DNA of 64,000 bases, from NCBI GenBank assembly GCA_008638375.1, contig VIRR01000521.1:186001-250000 (forward strand). Direction: 5' to 3'. This document shows, piece by piece, positions 47,601 to 60,008 of this stretch; position 1 is the stretch's first letter, and each line of letters opens with the position of its first letter. Position numbers and translations under genes: made by a program. The notes under the pieces are model-generated. The model had not been told where the DNA came from, made no database searches, and worked only from the letters and a program-made list of their open reading frames with translations. This DNA is from Nyssa sinensis (Eukaryota > Streptophyta > Magnoliopsida > Cornales > Nyssaceae).

Positions 47601-50582
47601 ATATTCTTAATACTTATTTTTCAACATTAATATTTTCTTGTCATACAATGTTTTCTAATTGCTTTTAAACATTAATATTTTTAATTAACATACTAATTTT
47701 CAAGTGTTTCAAATTGGTATTGTCCAATTTTTTTAATAAGTTATTCATTTCACCTACCTCTTCCTGTTTCCCAGAATATTATTGAATGGCTGTTTGACTC
47801 TTTCGTGTCCCTTTTGCTTTCCTTGTTGGCAACTATGCTATATATGCAGTCATGAATAGTCAATGCAATTTGTTATCATTGTAAAGAGACCTGCCCGCAG
47901 GATTTCTAAACAAAGTTATATTAGTTATATTAAGTCTAATTTTCTAAATTTTCATTAAAATTAAATAAATTTGGCAATTTGGTGATTGCCTGTTTTGTTT
48001 GAGGGACTCCCTAGGAGAAGCTAACATACTAATCTTGGTATTGGGATTGGCATCACAAAACCAGTTCTGCTCTTCGATTCAATGAACATGTCTTCAGTTA
48101 GACTGAAGCATAAAGACTCCTGGCAGATATAATGTGAAAATTTCCCAATTTCAAAGCTCAAATAATGTTGTTGCTTGAAATGACTAAACTAAGAACAAGT
48201 ACTTGGGCTTCACATTCTTTAACGCTTGATCAGTATCATCATTTGGAGTTTAAACCATTGAACTAATTTCACTTGAGAGTGCTAGGTTCTTTCCTATACT
48301 TGTAGCTCAACTTACCAAGGCTTTGGGTATTTTCAGGACATCATCGAGATCCATTAGAATGGCCTGCACGTCAAAAGATTGCTGTGGGGGCTGCTCGAGG
48401 GCTGCGATATCTTCATGAAGAATGCAGAGTGGGTTGTATTGTCCACCGGGACATGCGGCCTAACAACATTCTCATCACCCATGATTTTGAACCACTAGTA
48501 TGGAAATTTCTTAACCTTCCTTGTATAGTTGCAAAATTTAGGCTCTGCAATGTAATTTCATGGCTTAATTGTATTTGTTACGTTCTTACCTCTAACCCCT
48601 GCAGCTGTCTCCCTCCCCTTCTTTGTGGGAAGTTATTGTGGATGTTCTAACTAAGATAAACTCAACGATATTTTGGATGTTCTAACTAAAATAAACTCAA
48701 GGAGGCTATCTTCCAGTCTATAGAAAAACTTTGAATCATTTTTTTTCCTTTTGTTTTGATATGTATAGAAAAACTTTGAATAACACAGAGTGGTGTCAAT
48801 TAGGACTTGTGATGTTATTATTTAAACTCATCTGACTAGAGATGTAATAGTCTACAAACAATACAATCCCTTCATTGTATGTTCTTTGCTGTATTCTTTT
48901 CATTTGACTTGATTTCACCATGATTGAAAGGTGTCTCTATAGCTATGGTTTGCAGTATTGCGATCTTACTTCTACTTTTGGTTTGCAAGGTTGGAGACTT
49001 TGGCCTGGCCAGGTGGCAGCCTGATGGAGACATGGGTGTGGAAACAAGAGTGATTGGAACATTCGGGTATGTCTTTAGATGTAGATTTTAGCTTTGTCTT
49101 GAACCATCTCTGTGCAATTACACTATCAAATAAACTATTCTGCTTCAACATAGGTATTTGGCTCCAGAATATGCTCAAAGTGGCCAGATCACTGAAAAAG
49201 CTGATGTTTATTCGTTTGGGGTGGTCTTGGTGGAACTTGTTACTGGACGAAAAGCTGTGGACCTTAACCGGCCGAAGGGGCAGCAGTGCCTCACTGAATG
49301 GGTAGGTTTAAGAGAATTCTAATTATCTTGTCCATTGGCCAAAAATTACTTATTATAGTTAAAATATAATGTTTCATGTTTGTATAGTATGGTTGAGAAG
49401 CATCACAACTTCCTGAAAAATATGGATAAGGTTGAAACAAGTTGTCTCTTCATTTTGTTCCTCCAGACCATGGGTTATTTTCCTTGATTTATATTCTCTT
49501 TGATTTGGACAGGCACGTCCATTGTTGGAAGAATGTGCCATTGATGAACTGGTTGACCCACAGCTGGGAAACCACTATAATGAGCATGAGGTATGTTGCA
49601 TGTTGCATGCTGCCTCCTTGTGCATCCGGCGGGATCCTCATTTAAGGCCTCGCATGTCACAGGTAAGAAATTTATTTGAAATGGAAAAGGTCAGTCATGT
49701 TTGATAGAAATTTGTAGATGCTGTTGCGGCATCTTATCAATGTGAAGGCTCACATAGTGGTACCATTGTTGACTGTTACCTTTCGTACTATGTTCTAATG
49801 GCACTATGCCCAATTTTTTTGGTTGCTGACTGTCGAACTAGAGCTTAATTTTAGATTTCAAACAGTTCTCAAAGTATAGTTGCTGGCTTGGGAAGGGAAT
49901 GGGGAAAGTGGAGAGCCTTTCTTGGGGAATATGGGAAATGTGACGTACCAACTACTAAGACAGTCTGGAAACTACTGTTGAACCAAAATAGAAACTAGTT
50001 CAGAACTGTTGAAATGGGTAGAAGCATCAAGTGAACATACAAAAAACCAAAATTGTAAAGTAATAGTATTTAAATGTCATAAAAATATAAAATACCATAA
50101 ATATAATTGGGAAATCCCCTCCTTTGGAAGTTGCAAGATCCTATTCTTTGAATAGTTCTTTCCAAGTATATCCTACAATAGGAAACACCCTTGGTAAACC
50201 ACCCACCCTAAAAGTTTTTAGATGTTCGAGTGGGTACTCAATGTAAGAGTTTCTGCTAATTGTGGCTTGATCTTCCTTAGGGCTATATATCTTAATTCTG
50301 GCCGGACTTTTTACTTAGTCACTTCATGTTCATTGTTAAAAGGTTCTGCGAATACTGGAGGGCGACATGATCATAGACTCGAATCACACATCAACACGTG
50401 GGTGTGATGTGGGCAGCCAGAGTGGAAGGATTTGGTCGGAGCAGCAGCAACATCAACACTACAGTGGCCCACTATTAAATGATTCATTGAAAGGGTTTAG
50501 TGGGAAGCTCTCCCTTGAGACAAGGCCACCTTTCTGGGAAAGGGATAAAGCCAGGAGGACTATGTGTGAGGATGACTTGTAG
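44663..50582 (+). CDS. USP-domain cytoplasmic protein kinase (SELMODRAFT_444075-like)
   Basis: Receptor-like cytoplasmic kinase with an N-terminal universal-stress-protein-like domain, no signal peptide and no membrane span. Exons: 44663-44843, 45770-45924, 46010-46104, 46299-47332, 48337-48497, 48990-49066, 49154-49301, 49513-49662, 50343-50582. They join in phase to 746 aa. The USP-like domain is about residues 18-145 ([20 protein letters not shown]). A Ser-rich linker follows with a [16 protein letters not shown] motif before the kinase (from about 390, [15 protein letters not shown]). Kinase marks: [15 protein letters not shown] (K430), HRDMRPNN (D527), GDFGLARW (D545) and [10 protein letters not shown]. 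The Gly-loop, lysine, HRD Asp and DFG are all intact, so the common 'inactive kinase' label is not explained by lost catalytic residues. Only the catalytic-loop Lys is Arg. Closest plant relatives are At1g55200, At3g13690 and At5g56790. Biological role is unknown to me. Confidence 0.93.
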
Positions 50583-52281
50583 AGAGCTGCCGTCCTCTGC
50601 TCTGCTCTGCATGCATGGTATGCCCAATATGTATGTGGCCCTTCGTTTCTTTTTTACCTTAATATTTATCCAATGCCATCTAAGTTTATTTTTGTATACT
50701 AGAAGGAAATTAGGAATGATAAGCTTTTATATTCATTTGGAGATGGAATTGATACCAAATGGCAGGCTAAGAACCTGAGTGGATATATTTTTTGTTTGAA
50801 TGAAGGAAGCAGTCAAGCATCTCTGAAGATTTTGTTTTGTCTTCTTCTCAATCTTTTATTCCCCCAAATGGCACTTCGTGTTCTAACATTATGAATTTTT
50901 AGATGATAAATGTGTTTGAGAGATTCAAACAACACAATCAACATATATATATATATATATATATATGTTAGTGATGGGGTTTTTGACTTTTTATTCATTA
51001 TCATCATCTTATTATTATTTGTGATCTGCAAAGAGAGGCAGGGAAACTTGCCACTTGTTTGGATGGCATGATTTACAGAGAGAAGAGAAGATTCAAGTGG
51101 AGTGATGCTACAATCTCTAGGTTGGATTTTTTTTTTTTGGAAAGAAAAGAGAAAATTAGGAGAGATTGAATTATTAAGTTCATTTCTTCAGTCTAATCAA
51201 AAGCAGAGAGAGATTTGGAGAGAAGAAACTTCATTTAAAGATTTTTTAAAAATATTAAATATGTTCTTTGATGCATTTCAAAAACTAGGTTCCTTTCAAA
51301 TTTCATTAAAAAGGGTATAATTGTCAACTATTTTTTTTTTTTTTTGGCGTACACTCCTCTCTCTCTCTTACTAATTATTTAAATAAGAAATAATGACTTT
51401 CTTATCTTGAAAGCAATTGAACTGGATGTGCTCAAGAATGCTTTCTCCATCTTTCTCATCCTTGTAGAGTTTATTTAAAAAATTAAACAATTATAAAGGT
51501 TCTTTCGAAATCTTGTTTCTTGCAATTTCCAGCTGCAAAATCTGGTCGAAGACTATCCAAAATAAAAAATGGAATAGAGCAATTGAAGAAACGAACTTTA
51601 TTTGTTTATTTCCGAAATTTGAAGGCACTAAATTGTGAAATCTAATCAAATTTGTTTGTTAAAAGTGAAAATCTGGCTAATTTAAAATACATTTTGAAAA
51701 TTTGAAAAGCTGACTAAAATTGCCCATTGTCACAGGCACTGAATGAACCCCTGATATTTCTAATTTTCCCATTAGCCCTTCAGTTTTCTTTCCATTTGGT
51801 AATTATTCTATATAAAATAATTCATAGTTTGAGAATTACTACTTAAAAATTTAACATAAATTTTTTGAGTAAAAATGGTTAATTTTTAAACACGGTTCCA
51901 TTATATAATTATTTAGAATAATTTGAAAATCTTGAAAAAAAATGTGAGAAATATTTGTGTTATTAGGGATACAATTCAAAATATTCAATTATAGGTTCTG
52001 AATTCTTTGGTTTGATAAAAAAAAAAAAAATGGAGATAAATTTGAAAATTTCAGAGGATTTTCTTAGTGGCCAAAAAAAGAACAAAAAACTCTCATTAAT
52101 GTAAAGAGTAGCAGTGCAGTTGAAACTTCACAATGAAATCTGCAAGCCACCATTGCTCTATTTGCTTAGAATGTAGGGTATCTAACTCCTTAAAAATGTC
52201 TTAATATAAAGGGAATCACAACACTGAACTGGTATGGGTAACAATACTGCTCAAACATTGTGACTGCTCTCTCAATTTCTT
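50583..52281. other. Intergenic region between convergent kinase and RRM genes
   Basis: Contains the 3' ends of both genes, a (TA)n run at about 50943-50966 and T-rich tracts. No gene, RNA or clear element is visible. Confidence 0.7.
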
Positions 52282-53400
52282 CTACTGCTTCCTCATTTTA
52301 GACCTTGCATACCTGAAGATCAATGATCAGGAAATAAAACCACTTAGCTGCCCTCATAATAGAATGTAACCATTCAGAGGTAGCAAAATTAAAAATAAAA
52401 GCAAAGAGAGAGGAGAATGAAATACTCTATGTGCATGCCACCACGGTCTGAAGATGGCAACAAGCTACCCTGAAGAGCATTCATGGCCTGGTTAGCTTGC
52501 TCAACGTCCTGCCAAGAAGAAAACATGTAGATGAGATCTTATAAGCATTATACAGTTCATTAGTTTTGCTAGGGAATCAGTCTCCAGCTACAAGTACAGA
52601 TTATGAAAACTATATGCTATGGTATGTTCGGGTGGGGGGTCACCGTTTGCCTTACAAAATGGAAGCCCTCATAATAGAGTACGTGTCAGAATTTTATTTT
52701 TTGGGGTGTGTGTGTGTGTGTGTGTGTGTTGGGGTTCATCATTTTGTGAATTAAATTACAACGCCACCCTTGAAGTATAATTATTGTTGTTCTAAATTTA
52801 AAATCATGGTGATCTTTTATACATCCTATGTATTACAGACCAAGTGGGAGACCTAACTGGGTCATAACTTGCTAATTAGAAATAGATTTTATAACATGCC
52901 AACATGTTGAAGAACGTGTGCTTCTCCTTTTGAAATTAAACTAAATTCTAAAATGCAAAAAAGATGCCATCCATTTAAAGAATATAAAGAAATAACATCT
53001 TTCAAGGAAAATTCGTACTAAAAGATAAATTCTGTTTCAAATGTGTTTTCATCATGAATCTTTGTTGCCAGAGGTCCTACTATATTAACAAAAATTAGGG
53101 CCTACAGTTGTAATTAGCAGCCTGGGATACCTCGAAATCAGCAAATGCAACTGGCATTCCACCTCTAGCACGCACCTTGAGCATGTTAAATCCAGGATAA
53201 CTGGCACCAAAAGAAAACAAGCCATAGAATTTCCTAATTGATAAAGACTTATATATATATATAAATATATACACACACACACACACACATACACACAACT
53301 ATCACAGAGGTATGGAGGTGATCAGAAAGCAAACCCAAGATAGCAATATATACAACTCTCACAGAGGTATGGAGGTGATCAGAAAGCAAACCTAAGATAG

Positions 53401-53446
<46 letters not shown>

Positions 53447-53493
53447 CTCTCACAGAGTTATGGAGGTGATCAGAAAGCAAACCCAAGATAGCA

Positions 53494-53524
<31 letters not shown>

Positions 53525-56500
53525 TACAAACACATACATACGTGCACACATAAAAGAAAATAGAGCAGTTTACAAGACCATGGATAAATGTAATTTTCCC
53601 CTTTTGGTGGGTAAGCTAGAATTTATGGAGTAACTTACTGTGACAGAACTTGCTTCATTTCATCTTCAGTGCAATTTGGACCCAAATTTGCAATGAACAA
53701 AGTGGAACACTGCGAAACACCATCGATTGTCTTTTCTACCTGCTCCTGTAACATCAAATTAAATACAAATGCTGAGTTTATGTACACAAAAAATAACCAG
53801 AAATGGAAGCACTTGCGAAACAAGTATCCTTCAGTCTTTGCTAGAACCCACAAGAACTGGTCTAAAAATGACACAACCTATCTGGCCCATCAAAAGCAAA
53901 ATAGCAAGAATATTTTCCAACTACTTGCTATAAAGAAGTTAAATCCTCTCAAAACCTTTGACTAAGGATTTTTTTTTTTTGGGGTGGGAGTATTATTGTT
54001 TAGAAACTCAGAAGACAATCAAGAGAAGCAAACGAAAATTGTGATGCTAGTCATTCTGCTTACGAGTTACAACACAATTTACACTCATTTTTAAAACACA
54101 CACAGGTGTTCAAAATTTCCACTCACATTTGTGGCAGTTGCAGCATTTTCAGGATCAGGCCCCATCTCCACACTGCTGATTATCAGATAAATTAGAGTTA
54201 AGAGATCCACAAGAAGGATTGCAATATGCAAGAACTTTAAGAATCACTTTGAATTTATTTGCCAACTGTTGCAGAATGCAAGAAAACTAGATTTTCTAAT
54301 TAACAGTTATTGTGCTTTTTCAGTGCTTTAACCTCTTTGTGGTCGCTAAATCACCCTTGTCGCCAGAATCAGGATTGTCGGTCACAGATGGTTCATCAGA
54401 TTCACCATCTCCTGAATGTGCAAAAGATGCCAACTTGTGGTCATGAGTCATAGAATCAAGTTCAGGTGGCAGTGCCTCCCTTTAGTGAAATCCATACTGT
54501 ATAAGCAATTCTCAAACAAAAGGCAAGACATAACAAAGATGGCTATTCAAAAAAATGAAGAGCAATAGATTATTGAAGGGTCCATAGAAATAAAGAATCA
54601 AACAACAATACAGCTTCGAGAATTGCCATTGCAGCCATCGCCTGTTGGGGGGGGGGGGGGAGGGGGAGGGGAAAGGGTGTCCACAAAATGAAGAGCAATA
54701 GATTATTGACATTTATTTCTGAACAGTTTTCATAATTAACACAACATATTACCATCATCACTCGATGTTTCTTGGGCATCAGCAGCAGCTTTAGTTCTTT
54801 TATCAATAACAACATAGGCTCCACTTCCTGTAACAAAAACAATGTTCATCAACCCTCTACACAGCACAGACATAGGTCAAAGATTCAAAAGAAGGCACAA
54901 CACTCATTTAGGAAACATTTTGGATAGCTTGTATTGATCAATATGATGACACAGAAGTAATTACCTGGTTTGCGTTTTCTCGTTGAGTTTGATCTGGCCA
55001 ATTCAATATGCAGAACGGGTGTAGTTTGAGGGTCAAATTTTACACCCTGAAAATGATCATTGGAATCACCAGATAAGAAGATACATACAATTTGAAAATA
55101 AAGCGGTTATGATCCTCCCTCAAAGACATGGCTCTTTTTTATTTAAATCTCTGCTAGGCCATCCACATAGGCAGATCCAAATACTTAGATTTTTATTTTT
55201 TCGGGTTTGGGCCGGGGTAGGTTTGTTGGAGGTGGGGAGATGAGGCCTGAGCCACCATATCTTCAGCCTCTTCAACGTTGTTTTTATGGTTGAATTGTTC
55301 CTTGAATATTTTCTCCCTGTTGCTGTCATGACTCATCTGTCCCTTAATATGTTTTTTGCTGAAATCTCACTCCCATTGATAGCTATGAACACTTGGCAAA
55401 CTATATATATAAATTATATTTAACATTTATCAAAATATTTAAAAGAGAAAGAACAATATTTAAAGAGAAACAAATGCCAGTTGTAAAATGAACTATCATA
55501 GCAGTGGAGGCGGTCAATAAGGCTTCAGAACTGAGTGTCCTCCTAATTTTGGTGAACTCTATTCAGCATTCAACCTAATCTTAGAAACATAGCTTTTTCT
55601 TAATTTAAAGAACTTTCTCAGTTACATTGTAACACAATAAATCTGTCATCAGAAGAAGGGAATTTTTTTTTCTTTCAAAAGACAACATAGCTTTTCATTT
55701 CTGTCTAAAAAGGAAAAAGTATAACAAAGAACTTGTTTGATGATTCTTTTAAGCATAAAAAGAAAATATTTTTCTCATTTTATTTTAATAAAAAAATGCT
55801 CAACAAGTTTTTTTTATTCCTTGCTATGTCTTCACTTAAAATTGCTCCGTGAACCAACAAGCTCTAAGCCTCTAATTTGGTTGATCTCTCCTCCACCTCC
55901 TCGTATGAGAGACTGAGGGTTCAAGCCCCCTTAAGAACCAAAGTGTGTGTGTGATATACTATCGAAAAAAAAAAAAAACAAAATTGCTCCATGAAGCAAC
56001 TCCATCAATGCTGAGTGATCTTATATAATCAAACAAAGCACAGAAATATATTCACTACCTGTAATTACACCCTACAAATGTACATCTACAATCCACATAG
56101 AACCGTCAAATTCCAATCTGAAGGACTAAAACAGACATTCAGTAATGAAGGTAAGGTCTCACATTTAATGCATGCAGAGCTGCCACTGCTGATTGATGAT
56201 TAACAAAGGTAGCAAATGCAACAACCTGCAAACAACAAATAAAGCCTCCAAGGTGTTATCTGCCCAAAGAATTCTCTGGAGAAAAGTTGAAGATCAGAAG
56301 AATAACCTTTTTTTAATTAAAGATGGACTACTGAATGAACATTTTTTTTTCATTCGATAAGTTAAGTTTCAGTACAAGGTGCATCATAACAAGGACTTAC
56401 CCATGCACACAAGATTTATAAAAAAGGAAAACTATACAAGTGAAACCCCCCCCCCCCCCCCCCAACACACCCCACCCCACCCCTAAAAGAAAGACCAAAA

Positions 56501-59500
56501 GAATCAGATTCCACTGTTGACCTTCCCGTGATCTAAAAATTAAGGGAGATAAACATCTATACTTCATTTTCAGAACTAGCAACTCCACCCCCGTAAAGAG
56601 CGCCTATTGCACTCATTACAAATGCACCACCACAGAAAAGTGGGGCTATTTAGCAAATAGCCCTCCCCTTCTTCCTCACCCTACAACCTTGCCAACCTCG
56701 TAAAAGATCAATGGCCAAGCTGGGAATAACCCAATGAACCACAAGAGGTAACAAAAGCAGACTTCACAACTCCGTCACAACCAGGAAAAACACAACAAAT
56801 GATTCACTGACTCCCTGCCCCTTTCACACATACAATACCAAATGGGAATTTATTTCTCCGTCTCAAACAAATTCAGTCAATATCTCTTCTCAAATAACCG
56901 TCCACCCATAAAACACGCCTTAGTTGGGCTTAGGTGCAGCAAATAACCATTGAAGGGAACCCCAGTGATCCTCTCCCTTTACAAACTCTATAAAAGAAAT
57001 GCACCTCAAATCTACCCACACTAGAGGGTACTTGCAGGTTGCAGCAAGAAATCCATCCTTCCCTCCTCCATCGAAAAAACATAAAACAAAGCAAATCTAT
57101 TTCTCTCTCAAATAGATGAGGATATGGTAAACAAGGAAATAATTGTGTGCATGATGCAACAGGTTCTACACAATTGGAGCAAGTACCAAATACTGATTCA
57201 TGGTTCAGAAGCCAGTTAATATAAAGAGAACCACGGGCAGCATGTCATGTTTGCATTATTAAACAAATGCCTTGCAACCCCCAGACTCTTACTTCAGGCT
57301 TTTCACCTAAAAATAGAATGGCAAACTGCACTAATCTCATTAATGTTTTTGACTATTATAGAGACCTTGGACAATGTTCAAAATGACGATGACATCCCCT
57401 TTTATTTCGTTGGCACGGCTGCAAACCTCCCCTCACTCAGTTGATTGTTAAATCAAGCAATAGAAAAGATGACATCATTGAAATTTTATTTTAAACAATT
57501 TTTTTACTTGTATTTGACTTGTTTACTTAGTTGAATCAAAAGGTCCCAATCTTGCAGCATATAAGAAACGAGGGACAGATACAGGGGATAGCCAGAATTG
57601 AACATTCCAAGGAAATCAACAAACTCTATCACAAGGCTATGTGAAAGTCCCAACCATTCTCTGCATACTATACCAGCTAGAATTCACCGTCAATCACAGA
57701 TTATTGAACTCCACCCGATATTTGTATTACAGATATGCAAATAGAAAATGCTTCAAGATGAATATAATGAACTCATGTCCCTTATAATAAAATCTATTTG
57801 ATGATGTAACTTGGCTTTCATGACAATTTCTTTGAACAGGTGGTGAGTAAATGAACTGAATTAATATATTACATATACATTTATGTATGTATTTATGTAT
57901 AAGTGAGATGAAAAAGAAAGTGAGGAGGGAAAAAACAAAGGGAGAGAAGAAAGAAAAATGAGAGGAAGGGCACAACCATGGACCGTTACTAACTTGACCA
58001 ATATGCCAAAAGTTACAAGACTAATGGAATGCGTGAAGTCAAATCCTACCCACCATATATCCACAGTTATCCTCTGAGCTCTCAACCTAGGTAGCTTTTA
58101 GTCCGGCAGCAAGTAGATTTTGCTCCCTTGAAACCACTCTCACTCCACTCTGGGTAGTCATTTCCTAGGTAGCCCATAAAGAAACACTATAGGTAACTTC
58201 ACTCTAGCGTAGGTAGCCCTTCCTCCCTTGAAATGACTTAACTCTACTCTATATAGCTCTCTCTTAGATATTGACTTAAACTCAAGACCAGGTGCCAGCT
58301 TTGGTACCAAATTTTACAAAGTTGTCTAACCAAAAGCCCCATACTAATGGAACCTATAAAGTCAAGCACTACAACTCTTCAGGACCATAACAGACTTCCA
58401 AGCCTCTCAAGCTTAAAAAGAAGAGAGAAGGGAAATAAAAGGGAAGAGAGGAGTTCAAAATTCTTCCAAATATTTTTTGCTTAACGGGCTAATCCCATTT
58501 TAGAACAATATAGTCTATTTATAGGTATCCTAAAATCCTGAAAACAAGTTCAAACTGCTTAAAACTCTTCCTAGTCATTATAGTAACATATTAAGACTCA
58601 ATTCTATGGTTTTTATAGACTTGGGAAAATCCTATGACAAGGATTTTATAGATTTAATATGGTGGATTTTGTACCAAAAAAGAGTCACGAGTTGGTATAT
58701 TAATATGATAAAGGAATACGGTGTGACCATGGTAAAACCAACTGTAGGAGAAACAAGTAATTCACAATCACTATAGGCTTACATCAGAATTCAACATCAA
58801 ATCTATATCTTCTGAGTTAGCTATAACTGAACTGACTAGATACCTTTATTACCAAGGTCCATGGCATGTGCTATTTGCTAAATATATTATTTTATTGATG
58901 AAACTAAAGGGGGTATAAATGTTAAATTAGATATCTAGAGAGAAATTTAGATCAAGAGGATTCAAGAAAAGTAAGACAAAAAATATATATGAATTGAAAT
59001 TTTAGCAACAACGGGGACAGAAATGGGAATGCAGTTCATATATTGGAAGTCAAGGGATGCCAAAAAGTGAACAGCTTAGATAACTAGGCTCGATTTATAA
59101 GGAGGGAGAGATAAGAGATGATGTTTCTCACAAAATTGATACAACGTGATGAGTTAAGAGAAAAAGTGCCTCAGGCATAGGAGACCTATGACATTCAAAG
59201 GAACATTTTATAAAACAATTATTAGACGGCTCATGCTTTATGAGACAAAATAGTGAGCCGTTAAGAAACAACATGTTTATAAAATAAGCATGACTCAAAT
59301 GAGAAATACTTGAATCAATTTAATTGCCACATCATATCCTTGAGGAACTCACATCATATGACTTCAAAAATTTGTTGCCATAGTGGTCACCAATATGATT
59401 GAAGATTGCAATTTGGAATGCATAAATACTTCACAACTCACTAGGCAGGTCGCCAAAGCATTATCTTTCTATTAGAGATTCACCCGTCTAAACATTATCT

Positions 59501-60008
59501 TAGAAAACAATCCAAAGTGTTTAGTATGACAACAATTCGAAACCCAATCACCATACGTGACTACAATGAGCACTTCGAAAAATTCTCTTACACCCAGCTA
59601 AAAAATTTTAACAAGCAATCCAAACCCTAGATTTCTCATACACCCATCTAATCAATTTTAAAAGGCAATCCAAATTCTCATACACCCATCAATGGAGTGC
59701 TGTAACAAAAAAAAAATTTTTCAAGAGATTAACAAATCATAAGATAATGAATTTGAGGTCCGTTAATGAAACAAACATTTTCTGGGGAAAATAACAGACG
59801 GAGTTAGGATAACCTGATTGCCACGTCCAGTGTACTTGAGCTGGCAATAATCAAACCCAGGGCGCCGGCGAAAAAGGTTGTGAATCTCGCGGGGCTTAAC
59901 GTCGTCGGGAAGGCCAGAGACGAAGAGAGTACTAATGGTATTCCGGTCATCCAACCCGTAGACCGGTTGGTGAAGGTAGTAGGGATCGTACGGTTGTTGA
60001 AGAGACAT
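52282..60008 (-). CDS. RNA-binding protein with two RRM domains (WHI3/scw1-like plant family)
   Basis: Probable nuclear or cytoplasmic RNA-binding protein. Exons (minus): 59814-60008, 56163-56225, 54965-55046, 54753-54827, 54333-54411, 54127-54175, 53639-53745, 53131-53200, 52426-52508, 52282-52312. They total 834 nt, 277 aa plus stop, all GT-AG and in phase. RRM1 is split over exons 1-3: RNP2 TLFVSGLPDD, then REIHNLFRRRPGF, and RNP1 QVVAFATF. A short acidic linker follows (exons 4-6). RRM2 is in exons 7-10: RNP2 TLFIANLGPN, GMPVAFADFE as RNP1, and a basic end YARSKMRKQ. The start is the ATG at 60008 (MSLQQPYDPYYLHQPVYG); an upstream in-frame GTG is not needed. It resembles At3g21215 and relatives. 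Targets are unknown. Intron 1 is 3.6 kb and filled with repeats. Confidence 0.93.
53296..53505. repeat. Three-copy repeat linked by (TA)n runs in intron 8 of the RRM gene
   Basis: A unit containing CACAGAGGTATGGAGGTGAT and CAGAAAGCAAACC(C/T)AAGATAG recurs at about 53299, 53356 and 53447. Copies 2 and 3 are separated by a (TA)n run of about 40 bases (53404-53446). Near identity points to recent expansion. Confidence 0.85.
54647..54671. repeat. G-rich tract in intron 4 of the RRM gene
   Basis: Fourteen G followed by AGGGGGAGGGG on the plus strand. On the transcribed RNA this is a C/T-rich tract. Confidence 0.85.
55854..55979 (+). mobile_element. Full-length SINE with 16-bp target-site duplication
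   Basis: It starts near ACCAACAAGCTCTAAGCC. A-box region TAAGCCTCTAATTTGGTTGA and B box GGGTTCAAGCCCCC are followed by GTGTGTGTGTGATATAC and a poly(A) tail. It is bracketed by AAAATTGCTCCGTGAA (55838-55853) and AAAATTGCTCCATGAA (55980-55995), which differ at one base. Same family as the minus-strand copy at 2364-2478. It lies in intron 2 of the RRM gene, in antisense orientation to it. Confidence 0.8.
56340..57240. other. Unexplained stretch in RRM intron 1 with a C18 run
   Basis: This stretch is less AT-rich than the rest of the intron and has a C18 run at 56446-56463 followed by CACCCCACCCC. It begins after a T-run (56341-56350), as would the tail of a minus-strand retroposon. No coding similarity could be read. 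It may be a decayed LINE or other insertion. Confidence 0.3.
57960..58420 (-). mobile_element. Possible decayed TRIM in RRM intron 1
   Basis: On the minus strand, two similar segments flank about 200 bases. One has TTGACTTTATAGGTTCCATT, AGT and CTTTTGG (about 58320-58400). The other has TTGACTTCACGCATTCCATT, AGT and CTTTTGG (about 57985-58060). Directly after the first lies TGGTACCAAAGC (58311-58300), resembling the tRNA-Met primer-binding site TGGTATCAGAGC. The layout LTR, primer site, short interior, LTR fits a TRIM, but divergence is high and the ends are unclear. Confidence 0.4.

Noticed and set aside
54412..54480. Extension of RRM exon 5 upstream (frame EALPPELDSMTHDHKL)
   Set aside because: The frame is open, but the AG sites upstream give the wrong phase relative to exon 4. 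The acceptor at 54412 fits both phase and family.
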